From the NCBI GenBank assembly GCA_947453625.1, contig CANGHK010000045.1:1-42636 (forward strand): a stretch of 42,636 nt of DNA, in the 5' to 3' direction. Position numbers and translations under genes: made by a program. The notes below the pieces were generated by a model. It saw only the letters and a program-made list of their open reading frames with translations, was not told the origin of the DNA and ran no database searches. The stretch is from Burkholderiales bacterium. GTDB taxonomy: Bacteria; Pseudomonadota; Gammaproteobacteria; Burkholderiales; Burkholderiaceae_C. Of this stretch, positions 23,398-34,169 are shown piece by piece (position 1 is the stretch's first letter; each line of letters begins with the position of its first letter).

Positions 23398-24285
23398 TCA
23401 GCGCAGCAGCGCCACCCGTTGGCCGTCCGCCTGGGCGCTCGGGTGGGTCGTGGTGGTGGGCGGCGCCGGCGCCAGTGCCGGCAACGCCGCGGCCGCAGGC
23501 GCGCTGGCGCTGGGTGTGTTGATCGCCACATTGCGCCCCTCGGCCACCTGGCGCAGATGGCCTTGCTCGGCGAGCACCTTGATGACATAGCCGCCGTCCT
23601 CGCCGTCGCCGGCCACGCCGAGGTAGGAGCGCAGGCCGGCTTCCAGACTGCCCGTGCGGCTTATGCACTCCTTGAGCACCTGCACACCCACGCGCAGGTT
23701 GGCCACCGGGTCGAAGGCCGCGCGCACGCCGCCGAAGGCCTCGTACTTGTCGTCGTGCATCCGGGTCATTACCTGCATCAGGCCCTGGGCGCCCACCGCG
23801 CTCTGGGCGAAGGGGTTGAAGCTCGATTCGATGGCCATCACCGCCAGGATCAGCGTCGGGTCCAGCCCCAGGTGGTGGCCCACAGCCCAGGCCTCGAGCA
23901 CCAGGCGGCTCACCGGCTCGGGCGCCACCCGGTAGCGGCGCGACAACCATTGCGCCACCGCCGCCTGCTGGCGCGGCAAGGTCTTGGGGTCGGCCGCCGT
24001 GGCGCGGGTCACGGCGTCGGGTTCGGCTTCGGGTACGGTGTCGCTGTGGACGGGCTCGCGTGCTTCCTGGCGTGCCAGCAGCCAATCCAGCGCATGGCGT
24101 TCGGCCAACGTGCGGATCTCCTCGCGTCCACCGGCGAAAAGCACCACGCCAACCACACACAGACCCAGCAGGGCCAAGGAATTGTGGCTGACCTCCAGCA
24201 AGCCTGCGCCCACGTCGCGCAGGAACACCCGCGTCGAGTCGATGCAAGTCTTGCCGGCAGCGCGCAAATTGGCAATTGCCGTCAT
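23398..24285 (-). CDS. Membrane-anchored lytic transglycosylase (SLT domain)
   Basis: A 295-residue peptidoglycan-cleaving enzyme. One membrane segment (about residues 35-51, [19 protein letters not shown]) anchors it in the inner membrane. The catalytic domain begins near 115. Glu153 in [19 protein letters not shown] is the acid/base of family 1 lytic transglycosylases, and GLMQVM is the next conserved motif; RVGVQVLKE and LRSYLGV follow. The C-terminal tail is Ala/Pro/Thr-rich. I chose the ATG that gives a normal N-terminus; another in-frame ATG lies 63 nt upstream. It lies upstream of glyA, with a 221-bp gap, and is divergent from ubiD. It may remodel the wall for pilus or envelope assembly. 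Confidence 0.88.
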   Translation of the reverse strand: MTAIANLRAAGKTCIDSTRVFLRDVGAGLLEVSHNSLALLGLCVVGVVLFAGGREEIRTLAERHALDWLLARQEAREPVHSDTVPEAEPDAVTRATAADPKTLPRQQAAVAQWLSRRYRVAPEPVSRLVLEAWAVGHHLGLDPTLILAVMAIESSFNPFAQSAVGAQGLMQVMTRMHDDKYEAFGGVRAAFDPVANLRVGVQVLKECISRTGSLEAGLRSYLGVAGDGEDGGYVIKVLAEQGHLRQVAEGRNVAINTPSASAPAAAALPALAPAPPTTTTHPSAQADGQRVALLR

Positions 24286-24313
24286 GTCGGACCTTTCAGG
24301 AACCCGGTGGCCA

Positions 24314-24340
24314 GGTGTTGCCGCTAACGCCAGCAACACC
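24314..24340. other. Hairpin in the divergent intergenic region
   Basis: GGTGTTGC and GCAACACC form an 8-bp stem with an 11-nt loop, in the leader of the transglycosylase gene. It is a possible operator or mRNA structure. The remainder of the gap up to ubiD shows a short AT-rich patch (about 24475-24543) ending in T7 and no clear ribosome binding site. Confidence 0.3.
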
Positions 24341-24543
24341 CACACCACGGGGCTGATAATGGACCGCTGCCTGACCGGATCGCGTTGAACAGCGTCGGCA
24401 GGTGCGGATCGGACCGGTAGCGCCCAGTCCTTCCCAAGAGGCCGTGCGCGGGTTAACCCTTGGACTTCAGGGTGAAATGAATTCTAGGAAGCCTGGTAAT
24501 AACCGGTCAAGTATATCGAACGCTTTTTTTATGCAAATTTTTA

Positions 24544-26097
24544 ATGAAATACCGCGACCTGCGTGACTTTGCCGCTCAACTCGAGCGCATGGGTGAGTTG
24601 CGCCGCGTGGCCGAGCCGGTGTCGCCCAAGTTGGAGATGACGGCGCTGGCCGACCGGGTGCTGCGGGCTGGCGGGCCGGCGCTTTGGTTCGAGCGGCCCG
24701 CCGGCCACAGCGTGCCGGTGCTGGCCAACCTGTTTGGCACACCGCGCCGGGTGGCCTTGGGCATGGGGGCGACCGAGGTGTCTCAGTTGCGCGAGATCGG
24801 CAGCCTGCTGGCGCGCCTGAAGGAGCCCGAGCCGCCGCAGGGCTTGAAGGACGCCGGCCGCCTGGTGCAAATGGTCAAGGCGGTGTGGGACATGAAACCG
24901 GTGCGTCGGCGCGACGGGCCTTGTCGCGAGCTGCAGTTCGAGGGTGACGAGGTCGATCTGGCGCGATTCCCTATCCAGACCTGCTGGCCGGGCGACGCCG
25001 GCCCGCTGATCACCTGGGGGCTGGTGGTCACGCGCGGGCCGCAGGCGATAGAGCGGCCGCGGCTGCGCCAGAATGTCGGCATCTACCGCCAGCAGGTGAT
25101 CGGCCCGCGCGAGGTGATCATGCGCTGGCTGGCCCACCGAGGCGGCGCGCTCGACTTCCGCGACTTTGCGCGCGCCAACCCGGGCCAGCCGTTTCCGATG
25201 GCGGTAGCGCTGGGCGCCGACCCCGCCACCACGCTGGGCGCGGTCACGCCAGTGCCCGATACCTTGTCCGAATTCCAGTTCGCCGGATTGTTGCGAGGCA
25301 GCGCCACCGAGGTGGTGGACTGCGCGGTGGGCGAAGCCGGTCGCTGGCTGCAGGTGCCCGCCACGGCCGAGATCGTGCTCGAGGGTCACATTCCGGCCGC
25401 CGAGCCGGGTTTCGAGGGCCGCAGCGCGCACGGTGTGCCGGTCAAGGAGGTCGGCGGCTACCTGCATGCGCTGGAAGGGCCGTATGGCGATCACACCGGC
25501 TACTACAACGAGCAGGACTGGTTCCCAGTGTTCCGGATCAACCGCTTGACGCACCGCCGCGACCCGGTCTACCACTCGACCTACACCGGCAAGCCGCCCG
25601 ACGAGCCGGCGATACTTGGCGTGGCGCTCAACGAAGTCTTCGTGCCCATCCTGCAGAAGCAGTTTCCGGAGATCGTCGATTTCTACCTGCCGCCCGAAGG
25701 CTGCAGCTACCGGATGGCGATCATCTCGATCAAGAAGGCCTACCCCGGCCACGCCAAGCGGCTCATGTTCGGACTCTGGAGCTTCCTGCGCCAGTTCATG
25801 TACACCAAGTTCATTGTCGTCACCGACGACGATGTCAACGTCCGAGACTGGCAGGACGTGATCTGGGCCATCACCACCCGGATGGACCCTGCACGCGACA
25901 CCACCCTGGTGGCGCAGACGCCGATCGACTACCTCGATTTCGCCTCGCCGGTCAGCGGGCTGGGCGGCAAGATGGGGCTGGACGCCACCAACAAGTGGCC
26001 GGGCGAAACCGCGCGCGAATGGGGACGGACTATTGCGATGCCGGCCGACATCACTCGGCGGGTGGAGGGCTTGTTCGAGGCGGTGATGCGGTCCTGA
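24544..26097 (+). CDS. ubiD: 4-hydroxy-3-polyprenylbenzoate decarboxylase
   Basis: A 517-residue prenyl-FMN-dependent decarboxylase of ubiquinone synthesis. The N-terminus ([20 protein letters not shown]) and the C-terminal half ([63 protein letters not shown]) are very close to E. coli UbiD. The glutamates of AEIVLEG (Glu276, Glu280) belong to the active-site region. Compared with the E. coli enzyme (about 497 residues) there is an insertion of roughly 20 residues at about 289-310, just before [10 protein letters not shown], which explains the extra length. No Shine-Dalgarno is visible; an out-of-frame ATG lies 13 nt upstream. The cofactor-making partner UbiX is not in the window. Confidence 0.97.
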   Translation: MKYRDLRDFAAQLERMGELRRVAEPVSPKLEMTALADRVLRAGGPALWFERPAGHSVPVLANLFGTPRRVALGMGATEVSQLREIGSLLARLKEPEPPQGLKDAGRLVQMVKAVWDMKPVRRRDGPCRELQFEGDEVDLARFPIQTCWPGDAGPLITWGLVVTRGPQAIERPRLRQNVGIYRQQVIGPREVIMRWLAHRGGALDFRDFARANPGQPFPMAVALGADPATTLGAVTPVPDTLSEFQFAGLLRGSATEVVDCAVGEAGRWLQVPATAEIVLEGHIPAAEPGFEGRSAHGVPVKEVGGYLHALEGPYGDHTGYYNEQDWFPVFRINRLTHRRDPVYHSTYTGKPPDEPAILGVALNEVFVPILQKQFPEIVDFYLPPEGCSYRMAIISIKKAYPGHAKRLMFGLWSFLRQFMYTKFIVVTDDDVNVRDWQDVIWAITTRMDPARDTTLVAQTPIDYLDFASPVSGLGGKMGLDATNKWPGETAREWGRTIAMPADITRRVEGLFEAVMRS

Positions 26098-26098
26098 A

Positions 26099-26118
26099 AC
26101 GCTCGGGCGATCGAGCGT
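26099..26118 (+). terminator. Hairpin directly after ubiD
   Basis: ACGCTCG and CGAGCGT form a 7-bp stem with a 6-nt loop that starts 1 nt after the ubiD stop. ATTTTT follows 16 nt later (26135-26140), too far for a classical terminator. It probably shapes or protects the ubiD mRNA end. Confidence 0.45.
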
Positions 26119-26143
26119 GCGGCCTGGCCCCGCCATTTTTCGC

Positions 26144-26172
26144 TTGCCTGCGCCAGCGCGTTGCGGTATCTT
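26144..26172 (+). promoter_or_regulatory. Candidate promoter of the structured RNA
   Basis: TTGCCT (26144-26149) and TATCTT (26167-26172), 17 bp apart, each match the sigma70 consensus at four of six positions. Transcription would start near 26179, exactly at the first base of the first hairpin of the RNA candidate. A second TTGACA lies at 26171-26176, without a convincing -10. Confidence 0.4.
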
Positions 26173-26178
26173 GACAGC

Positions 26179-26316
26179 GCCTTCGATGAAGGCACAAAGC
26201 TTCGTGCAGTCTCTGCACGAAACGGGGCACCGGACCTGATTTCTCCGGTTCCCCGCATGGCAGCCAGGGGTTGCCCGCCCCTTCGAGCCGCAAGGTTCGA
26301 AGGGGTTTCGCATTTT
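26179..26316 (+). ncRNA. Candidate structured RNA: four tandem hairpins before msrA
   Basis: Four perfect or nearly perfect hairpins follow each other: (1) GCCTTC-GAT-GAAGGC, 26179-26193; (2) a 9-bp stem TTCGTGCAG with triloop TCT, 26201-26221; (3) a nested stem, CGGGG/CCCCG enclosing CCGGA/TCCGG with a CA/TT internal loop, 26223-26255; (4) a 9-bp stem CCCCTTCGA/TCGAAGGGG with a ten-base loop, 26278-26305. TTTCGCATTTT follows the last stem, like a terminator tail. No protein-coding pattern is evident. It may be an independent small RNA or the 5' leader of msrA, whose ATG lies about 215 nt downstream. I match it to no known family. The rest of the gap (26317-26530) shows no gene. Confidence 0.45.
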
Positions 26317-26530
26317 GGGTCGCCTCGTCCAAGCCTGCGCGGGGAGAAGCGCTTGAGCCCCTCCCCCAGCCGCCCGACAACGGCGAAGACCTCGTTCACA
26401 GTGGATGACGCTGCATGGTCAGCGGGCGGCAATGGCCGGCAACTCAGCCGTACCGCTGCGCTTGGCCCTGCTGGCCCGGGGCGATCGGTGTCACGGCGAC
26501 AATCCGAGTTTCAGCCAATGGAGTGATTGC

Positions 26531-27061
26531 ATGACCGAACAGACCATCACCTTGGGCGGCGGTTGCTTCTGGTGCGTCGAAGCCGTGTTCGAGCAGGTCG
26601 ACGGCGTGCTGTCAGTCGAGTCGGGCTACTGCAACGGACAGACGCCCAAGCCCAGCTACGAGCAGGTCTGCGAGGGGCGTACCGGGCACGCAGAGGTGGT
26701 GCGGGTGCGCTTCGACCCTGATCGCATCGGCCTGCGCGAGCTGCTGGAGATCTTCTTCGTCGTGCATGACCCGACCACGCTGAACCGGCAGGGCAACGAT
26801 ATCGGAACCCAGTACCGCTCGGCCATCTACTGGCGCGACCCCGCGCAGGCCGACCTGGTGCGCGAGGTGGTGGCCGAGCTCGATGCCGAACTGGGCGGCA
26901 AGGTGGTGACCGAACTTGGTGCCGAGGCCAATTACTGGCCCGCCGAGGCCTACCACCAGCACTACTTTGCCAACCACCCCGGCCAGGGCTACTGTGCTTA
27001 TGTGGTGGCGCCCAAGGTGCAGAAGTTCAGGCAGACTTTCGCCGCCCGGGTTCGGCGCTGA
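26531..27061 (+). CDS. msrA: Peptide methionine sulfoxide reductase MsrA
   Basis: A 176-residue enzyme that reduces the S-form of methionine sulfoxide in proteins. The active site is GGGCFWCVEAVF, with nucleophile Cys12 in GCFW. SGYCNG, GHAEVV, FFVVHDPTT, DIGTQYRS and YWPAEAYHQHYF are family motifs. A further cysteine in GYCAYV near the C-terminus may be the resolving cysteine that thioredoxin recycles. The ATG follows an AATGGAGTG box at 26517-26525. It is monocistronic: the next gene is convergent. The upstream 430 bp contain the structured RNA candidate, so expression could be controlled in the leader. Confidence 0.97.
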   Translation: MTEQTITLGGGCFWCVEAVFEQVDGVLSVESGYCNGQTPKPSYEQVCEGRTGHAEVVRVRFDPDRIGLRELLEIFFVVHDPTTLNRQGNDIGTQYRSAIYWRDPAQADLVREVVAELDAELGGKVVTELGAEANYWPAEAYHQHYFANHPGQGYCAYVVAPKVQKFRQTFAARVRR

Positions 27062-27095
27062 CGCGCAGGCGGGCCGGCCTGGTCCGGCAATGGCT

Positions 27096-27734
27096 TCAAG
27101 GTGCCAGGCGTTCGCGCAGCCATTGGCCGTCGTGCAGGCGGTAGCGCATCCGGTCATGCAGGCGGCTCTTGCGTCCTTGCCAGAACTCCCAGCAGTCGGG
27201 CACCAGGCGGAAGCCGCCCCAATGTGGCGGCCGGGGCGGCGACAGCACGAACTGCGCCGCGTAGCGCGCGGCTTGCGCCACCAGCAGGCCGCGGTTCGAG
27301 ATCACCTGGCTTTGCGGCGAGGCCCAGGCGCCAATGCGCGAATCGAGCGGACGCGAGGCGAAATAGGCATCCGCCTCGGCATCGCTGACCCGTTCGACGC
27401 GGCCTTCGATGCGCACCACGCGCTCGAGTTCGACCCAGTGGAACTGCAGCGCCGCCATCGGGTTGGCGGCCAGTTCCTGGCCCTTGCGGCTGTTGAAGTT
27501 GGTGTACCAGGTCAGGCCGCGCGCATCGACGCCCTTGATCAGCACGATGCGGGTGGATGGCCGGCCATCGGCGCCCACGGTGGCCAGGGTCATGGCGTTG
27601 GGTTCGGGCAACTCGGCGGCGATGGCCTGCTGGAGCCAGGCCTCGAACTGCGCCATCGGCAACTTGGCCGCGGCGGTCTCGTCGAGTTCTGCGCGTTCGT
27701 AGCTCTTGCGTAAGTCGGCAATGGGGTGGTTCAT
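27096..27734 (-). CDS. pdxH: Pyridoxamine 5'-phosphate oxidase
   Basis: A 212-residue FMN enzyme that makes pyridoxal 5'-phosphate from PNP or PMP. The hallmarks are [76 protein letters not shown] and the C-terminal [18 protein letters not shown] (PNPOx C-terminal domain, with the RLxP end). Length is as in E. coli (218). The ATG chosen is the usual N-terminus; reading further upstream gives a low-complexity extension. It is convergent with msrA and divergent from the MobA-like gene, with a 230-bp gap between the starts. Confidence 0.96.
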   Translation of the reverse strand: MNHPIADLRKSYERAELDETAAAKLPMAQFEAWLQQAIAAELPEPNAMTLATVGADGRPSTRIVLIKGVDARGLTWYTNFNSRKGQELAANPMAALQFHWVELERVVRIEGRVERVSDAEADAYFASRPLDSRIGAWASPQSQVISNRGLLVAQAARYAAQFVLSPPRPPHWGGFRLVPDCWEFWQGRKSRLHDRMRYRLHDGQWLRERLAP

Positions 27735-27964
27735 CGAAGCAGTATGCCGTTGCCGCGCCAGCACGGTCCAGCCGCCCGCGTTGCAGCCGCGCCTGACAGC
27801 CGAACTGTGTTGATCCACCGCAATCCCTGGCCTGTTGCGCGCCGGGGTTGCACCCTAAGTGAAACGCCTTAAGTGATCGTCCGACTGTCTTTGCCCGGCT
27901 GCTGCCCCCATGCTTGCTAGCCATAAGCGTCCGGGAGGTATTCCGAAGGCGCCGGAGCCCCGTT

Positions 27965-28627
27965 ATGAAATTTCAACCCGTCGTGATCGTGCTGGCTGCC
28001 GGCCTGGGCAGCCGTTTCGAGGGGCCGCTGCACAAACTGGTCCAGCCGATCGGTACGGCCACCGTGCTGGGCCAGACCATCCTGCACGCCATCGAGAGCC
28101 GCTTGCCGGTGGTCGTGGTCACCACCGAGCCCTTGGCGGCCGAAGCCGCGCGCTGGGTGGCCAGCCGCGATGTGGTGGTGGTGCCTGAGGTGGGGCGTCC
28201 GTCTGCCGCCTCGCTCGGCATGGGGTATTCGATCGCTGCCGGGGTGTCGGCGCGGCCGCATGCCCGTGGCTGGCTGGTGTTGCCGGGCGACATGCCATTG
28301 GTCAAGCCGGCGACGCTCGTTGCTGTGGCCAAGGGCCTGGCCGACCACGCCGTGGTGTATGCCCAATACCTTGGGCGCCGTGGCCATCCGGTAGCTTTCT
28401 CGGCCGAACTGTTTTCCGAGTTGGTGCAACTTCGGGGTGACGATGGTGCACGCCGTGTCGCGGCGCGCTATCCGTCGATCGGCCTGGAACTGGCTGACCC
28501 CGGCGTGCTGTTCGACATCGACACGCAGGCCGACCTGGCTGAACTTCACGCTGCCACCGGGCCTCCCGTTCCGCCTTTCGGGCGCGCCGCCGAGGCCAAG
28601 CCAGCGCCCGCGCCTGGCCAGCATTAG
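27965..28627 (+). CDS. MobA-like nucleotidyltransferase
   Basis: A 220-residue NTP-transferase-fold protein. LAAGLGSRFEGPLHKLVQPIG is the nucleotide-binding G-rich loop (LAAG-x-G-x-RF) with the conserved Lys; LPGDMP carries the metal-binding Asp. FDIDTQADL near the end is the usual family close (DIDT-x-DL). It resembles MocA-type molybdenum cofactor cytidylyltransferases, which make molybdopterin cytosine dinucleotide, more than MobA, but no molybdoenzyme or XdhC gene is near, so the product is not certain. The tail after residue 200 is Pro/Ala-rich. The stop overlaps that of the convergent ChaC-like gene by 2 nt. Confidence 0.82.
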   Translation: MKFQPVVIVLAAGLGSRFEGPLHKLVQPIGTATVLGQTILHAIESRLPVVVVTTEPLAAEAARWVASRDVVVVPEVGRPSAASLGMGYSIAAGVSARPHARGWLVLPGDMPLVKPATLVAVAKGLADHAVVYAQYLGRRGHPVAFSAELFSELVQLRGDDGARRVAARYPSIGLELADPGVLFDIDTQADLAELHAATGPPVPPFGRAAEAKPAPAPGQH

Positions 28628-29262
28628 TCGCCTGCCAGGCCGATCAGCGCCTGGGCAACCGCGTTTGCCGGCGCCAGTCCCTGGCGCCGAACTAGCGCCA
28701 GCAGGCGTGCGCTCTCGCGGTCGCACATCCGGTGCTGGTGCAAGGCCTCGGCCGTGCTCACCAGGTAGTCCAGCGTGCTGCCGTAGCGGCCGTTGGCATG
28801 ACGCAGGATGTGCAGCATCTCGAGGTCCCCGAGCCGACCGGTGAAATTGGGGCTCTTCCGGCTGAGCGTGAAGCCCAGCGCGCTGACCTCGCCGTCCGCG
28901 GTCTGGCAGCGCAACCAGCGCGGGTCGTACACCCCGTTGGGCATCTCGCGCTGCCACAGCCGGGGCAGTTCATCGGCCACCTGCTGGCGGGCGATGCGAA
29001 ACACCATGCCGCGGCACATGCCGCCCGAGACCAGCGCATACACCAGCCCGGGTTGTTCGGGCGATCCGCGGTTGATTCGCGACCGCATCTGGAAGGCCCG
29101 GTGCCAGCCCCGTACGGTGGCGGGGCGGTGCTCGACAGCCTCGAACTCGGGCCGCCAGATCAGCGAGGCATAGCCGAACACCCACAGGTCGCGCTGGCCG
29201 CCCCACTGCTGGCGCACCGCTTGCAGCATTGCGGCGCTGTCTCGGATCGGCTTCATCGTCAT
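28624..29262 (-). CDS. Gamma-glutamylcyclotransferase (ChaC family)
   Basis: About 212 residues. DLWVFGYASLIWRPEFE is the glutamyl-binding loop (GYGSL-x-W in the family, Ala replacing Gly here). RAFQMRSRINRGSPEQPGLV and CRGMVFRIA are further ChaC signatures. Enzymes of this family split glutathione into 5-oxoproline and Cys-Gly in the cytosol. Three closely spaced ATGs are possible; I used the middle one (MTMKPIRD). The promoter would overlap that of edd, which is divergent, with about 100 bp between the starts. Confidence 0.88.
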   Translation of the reverse strand: MTMKPIRDSAAMLQAVRQQWGGQRDLWVFGYASLIWRPEFEAVEHRPATVRGWHRAFQMRSRINRGSPEQPGLVYALVSGGMCRGMVFRIARQQVADELPRLWQREMPNGVYDPRWLRCQTADGEVSALGFTLSRKSPNFTGRLGDLEMLHILRHANGRYGSTLDYLVSTAEALHQHRMCDRESARLLALVRRQGLAPANAVAQALIGLAGD

Positions 29263-29308
29263 GCGCCCGAGCATGCCAGAGCGCACGCCATGGCGGGCCT
29301 GCCCAGGA

Positions 29309-29337
29309 TTGACGATGTAACCAGGTTACCTAATAAT
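29309..29337 (+). promoter_or_regulatory. edd promoter with a HexR-like palindromic operator
   Basis: TTGACG (29309-29314) and AATAAT (29332-29337) are separated by 17 bp. Between them lies TGTAACCAGGTTACC (29316-29330), whose core GTAACCAGGTTAC is a perfect palindrome. HexR, the KDPG-sensing repressor of Entner-Doudoroff genes, prefers TGTAATnnnATTACA-like sites, so this is a fair match. Another dimeric repressor is possible. Confidence 0.6.
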
Positions 29338-29363
29338 GCAATCATGAGTTACTTGGCCACGCC

Positions 29364-31193
<1,830 letters not shown>

Positions 31194-31257
31194 ACCGCCG
31201 CGCCCGGCCGACCGGGCGCGCACTTCGTTTTCAAGCACATCACTGTCAAGGACAACC

Positions 31258-31884
31258 ATGATCGAACCCCTCAGCCTGGCCAGCCACGGCCCCGTGATCC
31301 CGGTGATCGTGCTGCAACGGGTGGAAGACGCCGTGCCCCTGGCCGAGGCCTTGCTGGCCGGCGGCGTCAAGGTACTCGAAGTCACGATGCGCACGCCGGT
31401 GGCGCTGCGTTGCATAGCGGCCATCGCCAAGGCCTTGCCTGAGGCGCTGGTGGGGGCGGGCACGGTGCGCTCGGCGGCCGACGCGCAATCCGCGCTCGAC
31501 GCCGGGAGCCGCTTTGCCGTCAGCCCGGGCTACACCGCCGAGCTGGGCGAGGCCTGCCGCCGCATCGGCCTGCCGCTGCTGCCTGGCGTGGCCACCGCTA
31601 GCGAGGTGATGGCGGCCAGTGCCGACGGGCTGGGATTCCTGAAGTTCTTTCCGGCGGTCCAGGCCGGCGGCCTGGCGATGCTCAAGGCCCTGGGCGGGCC
31701 GTTTCCCGACATCGTCTTCTGCCCCACGGGCGGCATCAGCGCCGAGACCGCGCCGCAGTTCCTGGCGCTGCCCAACGTCAAGGTCTGCGGCGGCTCCTGG
31801 CTGACGCCGGCCGACGCGGTGGCTGCGGGCGACTGGGCACGCATCACCCGCCTGGCGCGCGAGGCAGTTGCGCTGCGACCTTAG
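31258..31884 (+). CDS. eda: KDPG aldolase (2-keto-3-deoxy-6-phosphogluconate aldolase)
   Basis: A 208-residue enzyme that splits KDPG into pyruvate and glyceraldehyde 3-phosphate. Glu41 in VLEVTMRTP is the proton-transfer residue, and Lys129 in GFLKFFPA forms the Schiff base. GAGTV and [10 protein letters not shown] are the phosphate-binding loops. AAGGACAACC lies before the ATG. It is the second gene of the edd-eda operon and completes the pathway branch. No glucose-6-phosphate dehydrogenase, phosphogluconolactonase or hexR gene is in the window. Confidence 0.97.
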   Translation: MIEPLSLASHGPVIPVIVLQRVEDAVPLAEALLAGGVKVLEVTMRTPVALRCIAAIAKALPEALVGAGTVRSAADAQSALDAGSRFAVSPGYTAELGEACRRIGLPLLPGVATASEVMAASADGLGFLKFFPAVQAGGLAMLKALGGPFPDIVFCPTGGISAETAPQFLALPNVKVCGGSWLTPADAVAAGDWARITRLAREAVALRP

Positions 31885-32374
31885 GCTTTGCGCCGCTCTA
31901 TCCATTCGAGCTCGTCGCTGCGATATCCGCCCGGTCAACAACCGGCGCATCCTCGAGACACTGCGCCATGGCGTCGGCGCGGATGAAGAAGCCATTGCGC
32001 GCTGGTGTTCAACATGGATCGTCGCCAGCCTCGATGCCATCTAGACCTTGCTAGCCGCCGATCGTCTGCGCGTTGACTTCTGCTTTGAGGGCACCGGTCG
32101 TCCGCCCGGCAAGCCCTGGTCGGCAGCTTCGGGCAGCTGGCGACACTCATCCCGCAAGCTCGAGCAGCGGCTGACAGTCTCCTGCTGTCGACCGCTGCGC
32201 GGCGGCTTCGCGCTCGCCGCGCAAGCCCTGGCCGCCGACGCCGGCGTATACCGCCAGCTGCGTAACGCCGATGGCGCCGATGCGCCCGTCCAGGTTCAGG
32301 CTGCCGCCCGGTACCCTCAGGGCAGTACCCGGCGGCGGCTACTCCAGCCTCATGGGCACGCCTACTGCCCAGGT
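31885..32374. other. 490-bp stretch without a supported gene
   Basis: No ORF here shows family features. A short plus-strand reading (about 31922-32044, with RRILETLRHGVGADEEAIARW) ends in TAG and might be a gene relic. The string CCAGGTTCAGGCTG occurs twice (about 32290 and 32369), suggesting a small duplication. I see no promoter, terminator or RNA that I can support. Confidence 0.4.
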
Positions 32375-33748
32375 TCAGGCTGGCGCCGGCCGCAGCGGCG
32401 GCTCCCAGGGCGTGTAGCGCACCAGCAGGATTGACGCTGCGCCGTAGGCCGCCATGCCCACCGCCACCAACGCGAAGATGGCCCAGGCCGGCGCCTGCGC
32501 GGACACCAGTGCCGCGCCGCCGGCTGCCACCAGCAACAGCCTGAGCGTGCCGGCCAGCACCTGGCCACCCACCCGGTTGGCCGCGATGGCCGACGAATAC
32601 AGGCTGAGCCCGGCGCCGTAAAGCATGTAGAAAGGCCCGGCCCAGTGGAAGTAGGTGTCGGCCGCAGCCAGCACGGCCGGGTCCTTGGTGAAGAGGTCGG
32701 TCCAGAGGTCGGGCACCACGGCCAGCACCAGGCCGGCGCTGCCCAGCAACAGGCCGGCCATCGCCGCAGCCGTCCAGCCCACGCGGCGGGCCCGGGCCAC
32801 CTGGCCCGCACCGATGGCCATGCCGATCAGTGGCACCGAGGCGGCGCCAAAGCTGAAGGCCAGCGGGACAAGCAAGAATTCCAGCCGCGTGCCGATGCCG
32901 TAGCCGGCCAGCGCCTGCGGGCCGCTGCGCGCCACCAGCCAGGTCAGGATCATCATCGTGCCGATGGTCTGCAGCGGCGAGGCGCAGGCCTTCAGGCCCA
33001 GCTGCAGCAGGTCGCGCGCCAGCGCAGGCTGCCAGGTGGCGCCACGCAGGCGCAGGCGGATGCGCGCCTTGCCGCTGTACAGGTACCCGACCAGCACCAC
33101 CGTGCCACCGGCATAGGCCAGCACCTGGCCCAGGGCGATGCCCTGCATGCCCAGCCGCGGGATCGGACCGGCGCCCAGGCCGAACACGCCGGCCAGTGCC
33201 ACCTGAGCCAGGCCCACGGCGATGAGGATGACAGACGGCACCAGCATGTTGCCGGTGGCCCTGAGCACCGCCGACAAGGTGTTGAGCAGCCACACGCCGG
33301 CGGAGCCGAGAAAGGCCACGTGGGCATAGGCCACCGCCTGAGCCAGCGGCAAGTCGCGGCCGCCGAGCAGGCCGAACACGGCGTCCGACAGGGTCAGCAT
33401 CAGCACCGTGGTGGCCAGCCCCGCCACCACCGCGAGGCCCAGGGCATGCACCACCAGGGCCTCGGCCCGCGCCGTCTGGCCGGCGCCCAGGGCCCGCGAC
33501 ACCAGCGACGCGATGGCGCCGCCCATCGCGCCGCCCGAGAACATCTGCTGCAGCATCAGCAGCGGGAACACCAGCGCCATGCCGGCCAGCGCCGCCACGC
33601 CGAGCTGGCCCACATACGCGGTCTCGGCGATCGCGGCCACCGCGCCGCCCACCATGGCCACCATGTTGGGCATCGCCAGGCGCCACAGTGTGGGCAGCAC
33701 CGGGGCTGTGAGCAGGAGGCTGGGGGAGGGAGCGTGTGCTGTGGCCAT
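32375..33748 (-). CDS. MATE-family efflux transporter
   Basis: A 457-residue inner-membrane protein with about twelve hydrophobic segments in two pseudo-symmetrical halves. LWRLAMPNMVAMVGGAVAAI begins the first MATE domain; YVGQLGVAALAGMALVFP and SRALGAGQ are typical N-half motifs, and the second half begins near LQLGLKACASPLQTIGTM and holds AFSFGAASVPLIGMAIGAGQ. Such proteins export cationic drugs or metabolites driven by H+ or Na+. I chose the ATG that gives a 22-residue N-tail before the first membrane segment. It is not in an operon with anything visible. The substrate is unknown. Confidence 0.9.
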   Translation of the reverse strand: MATAHAPSPSLLLTAPVLPTLWRLAMPNMVAMVGGAVAAIAETAYVGQLGVAALAGMALVFPLLMLQQMFSGGAMGGAIASLVSRALGAGQTARAEALVVHALGLAVVAGLATTVLMLTLSDAVFGLLGGRDLPLAQAVAYAHVAFLGSAGVWLLNTLSAVLRATGNMLVPSVILIAVGLAQVALAGVFGLGAGPIPRLGMQGIALGQVLAYAGGTVVLVGYLYSGKARIRLRLRGATWQPALARDLLQLGLKACASPLQTIGTMMILTWLVARSGPQALAGYGIGTRLEFLLVPLAFSFGAASVPLIGMAIGAGQVARARRVGWTAAAMAGLLLGSAGLVLAVVPDLWTDLFTKDPAVLAAADTYFHWAGPFYMLYGAGLSLYSSAIAANRVGGQVLAGTLRLLLVAAGGAALVSAQAPAWAIFALVAVGMAAYGAASILLVRYTPWEPPLRPAPA

Positions 33749-33891
33749 GGGCCAGTATGGCCGGCGCGGGCGCGCGGGCTGTCGCCGATGCGGCAGGCAG
33801 GGACTGCCCGTCGCGGACTTGGATTCAAGGCAGTCCGAAGGCCGGCATGGGAAGCACCTCGCCGCAAACACCTAGACCTGCTTCTCGTCGT

Positions 33892-34074
33892 TTAACGCTT
33901 TGCAGCGCGACCGGCCGGTCGAACCGGACCGGCGAATTCACGGGTTCGGTCCCTACCGGTCACCCGGCTGCCACGCGGGTGGTGATGGAACAGCGGCACT
34001 TCGAGCAGGCGCTCGGTGTAGGCCAGCGACTGCGTCACCGGGGACAACCCGAATTGAATAGAAAGCGCTTCCAG
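33892..34074 (-). pseudogene. LysR-type regulator, N-terminal HTH relic
   Basis: The minus-strand translation LEALSIQFGLSPVTQSLAY, followed by TERLLEVPLFHHHPRGSRVT (33958-34074), matches the LysR winged helix-turn-helix (GLS-x-x-x-x-Q-S-x-x-x-x-E-x-x-LGVPLF-x-R-x-x-RG-x-x-x-T). Sequence after this is unrelated and stops at 33892; there is no effector domain. It lies divergently next to the Liv-type importer operon, where a LysR regulator is often found, so it may be the remains of that operon's regulator. The remainder of 33749-33891 shows nothing. Confidence 0.55.
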
Positions 34075-34169
34075 TAACACTGGTTCCCGTGCCCTACGCT
34101 GGGTTGGGTGTTTCGATCCGACGGGTCTGAAGCGCTTCATCGCGACGGCAAATACACAGGAGACAAGCC

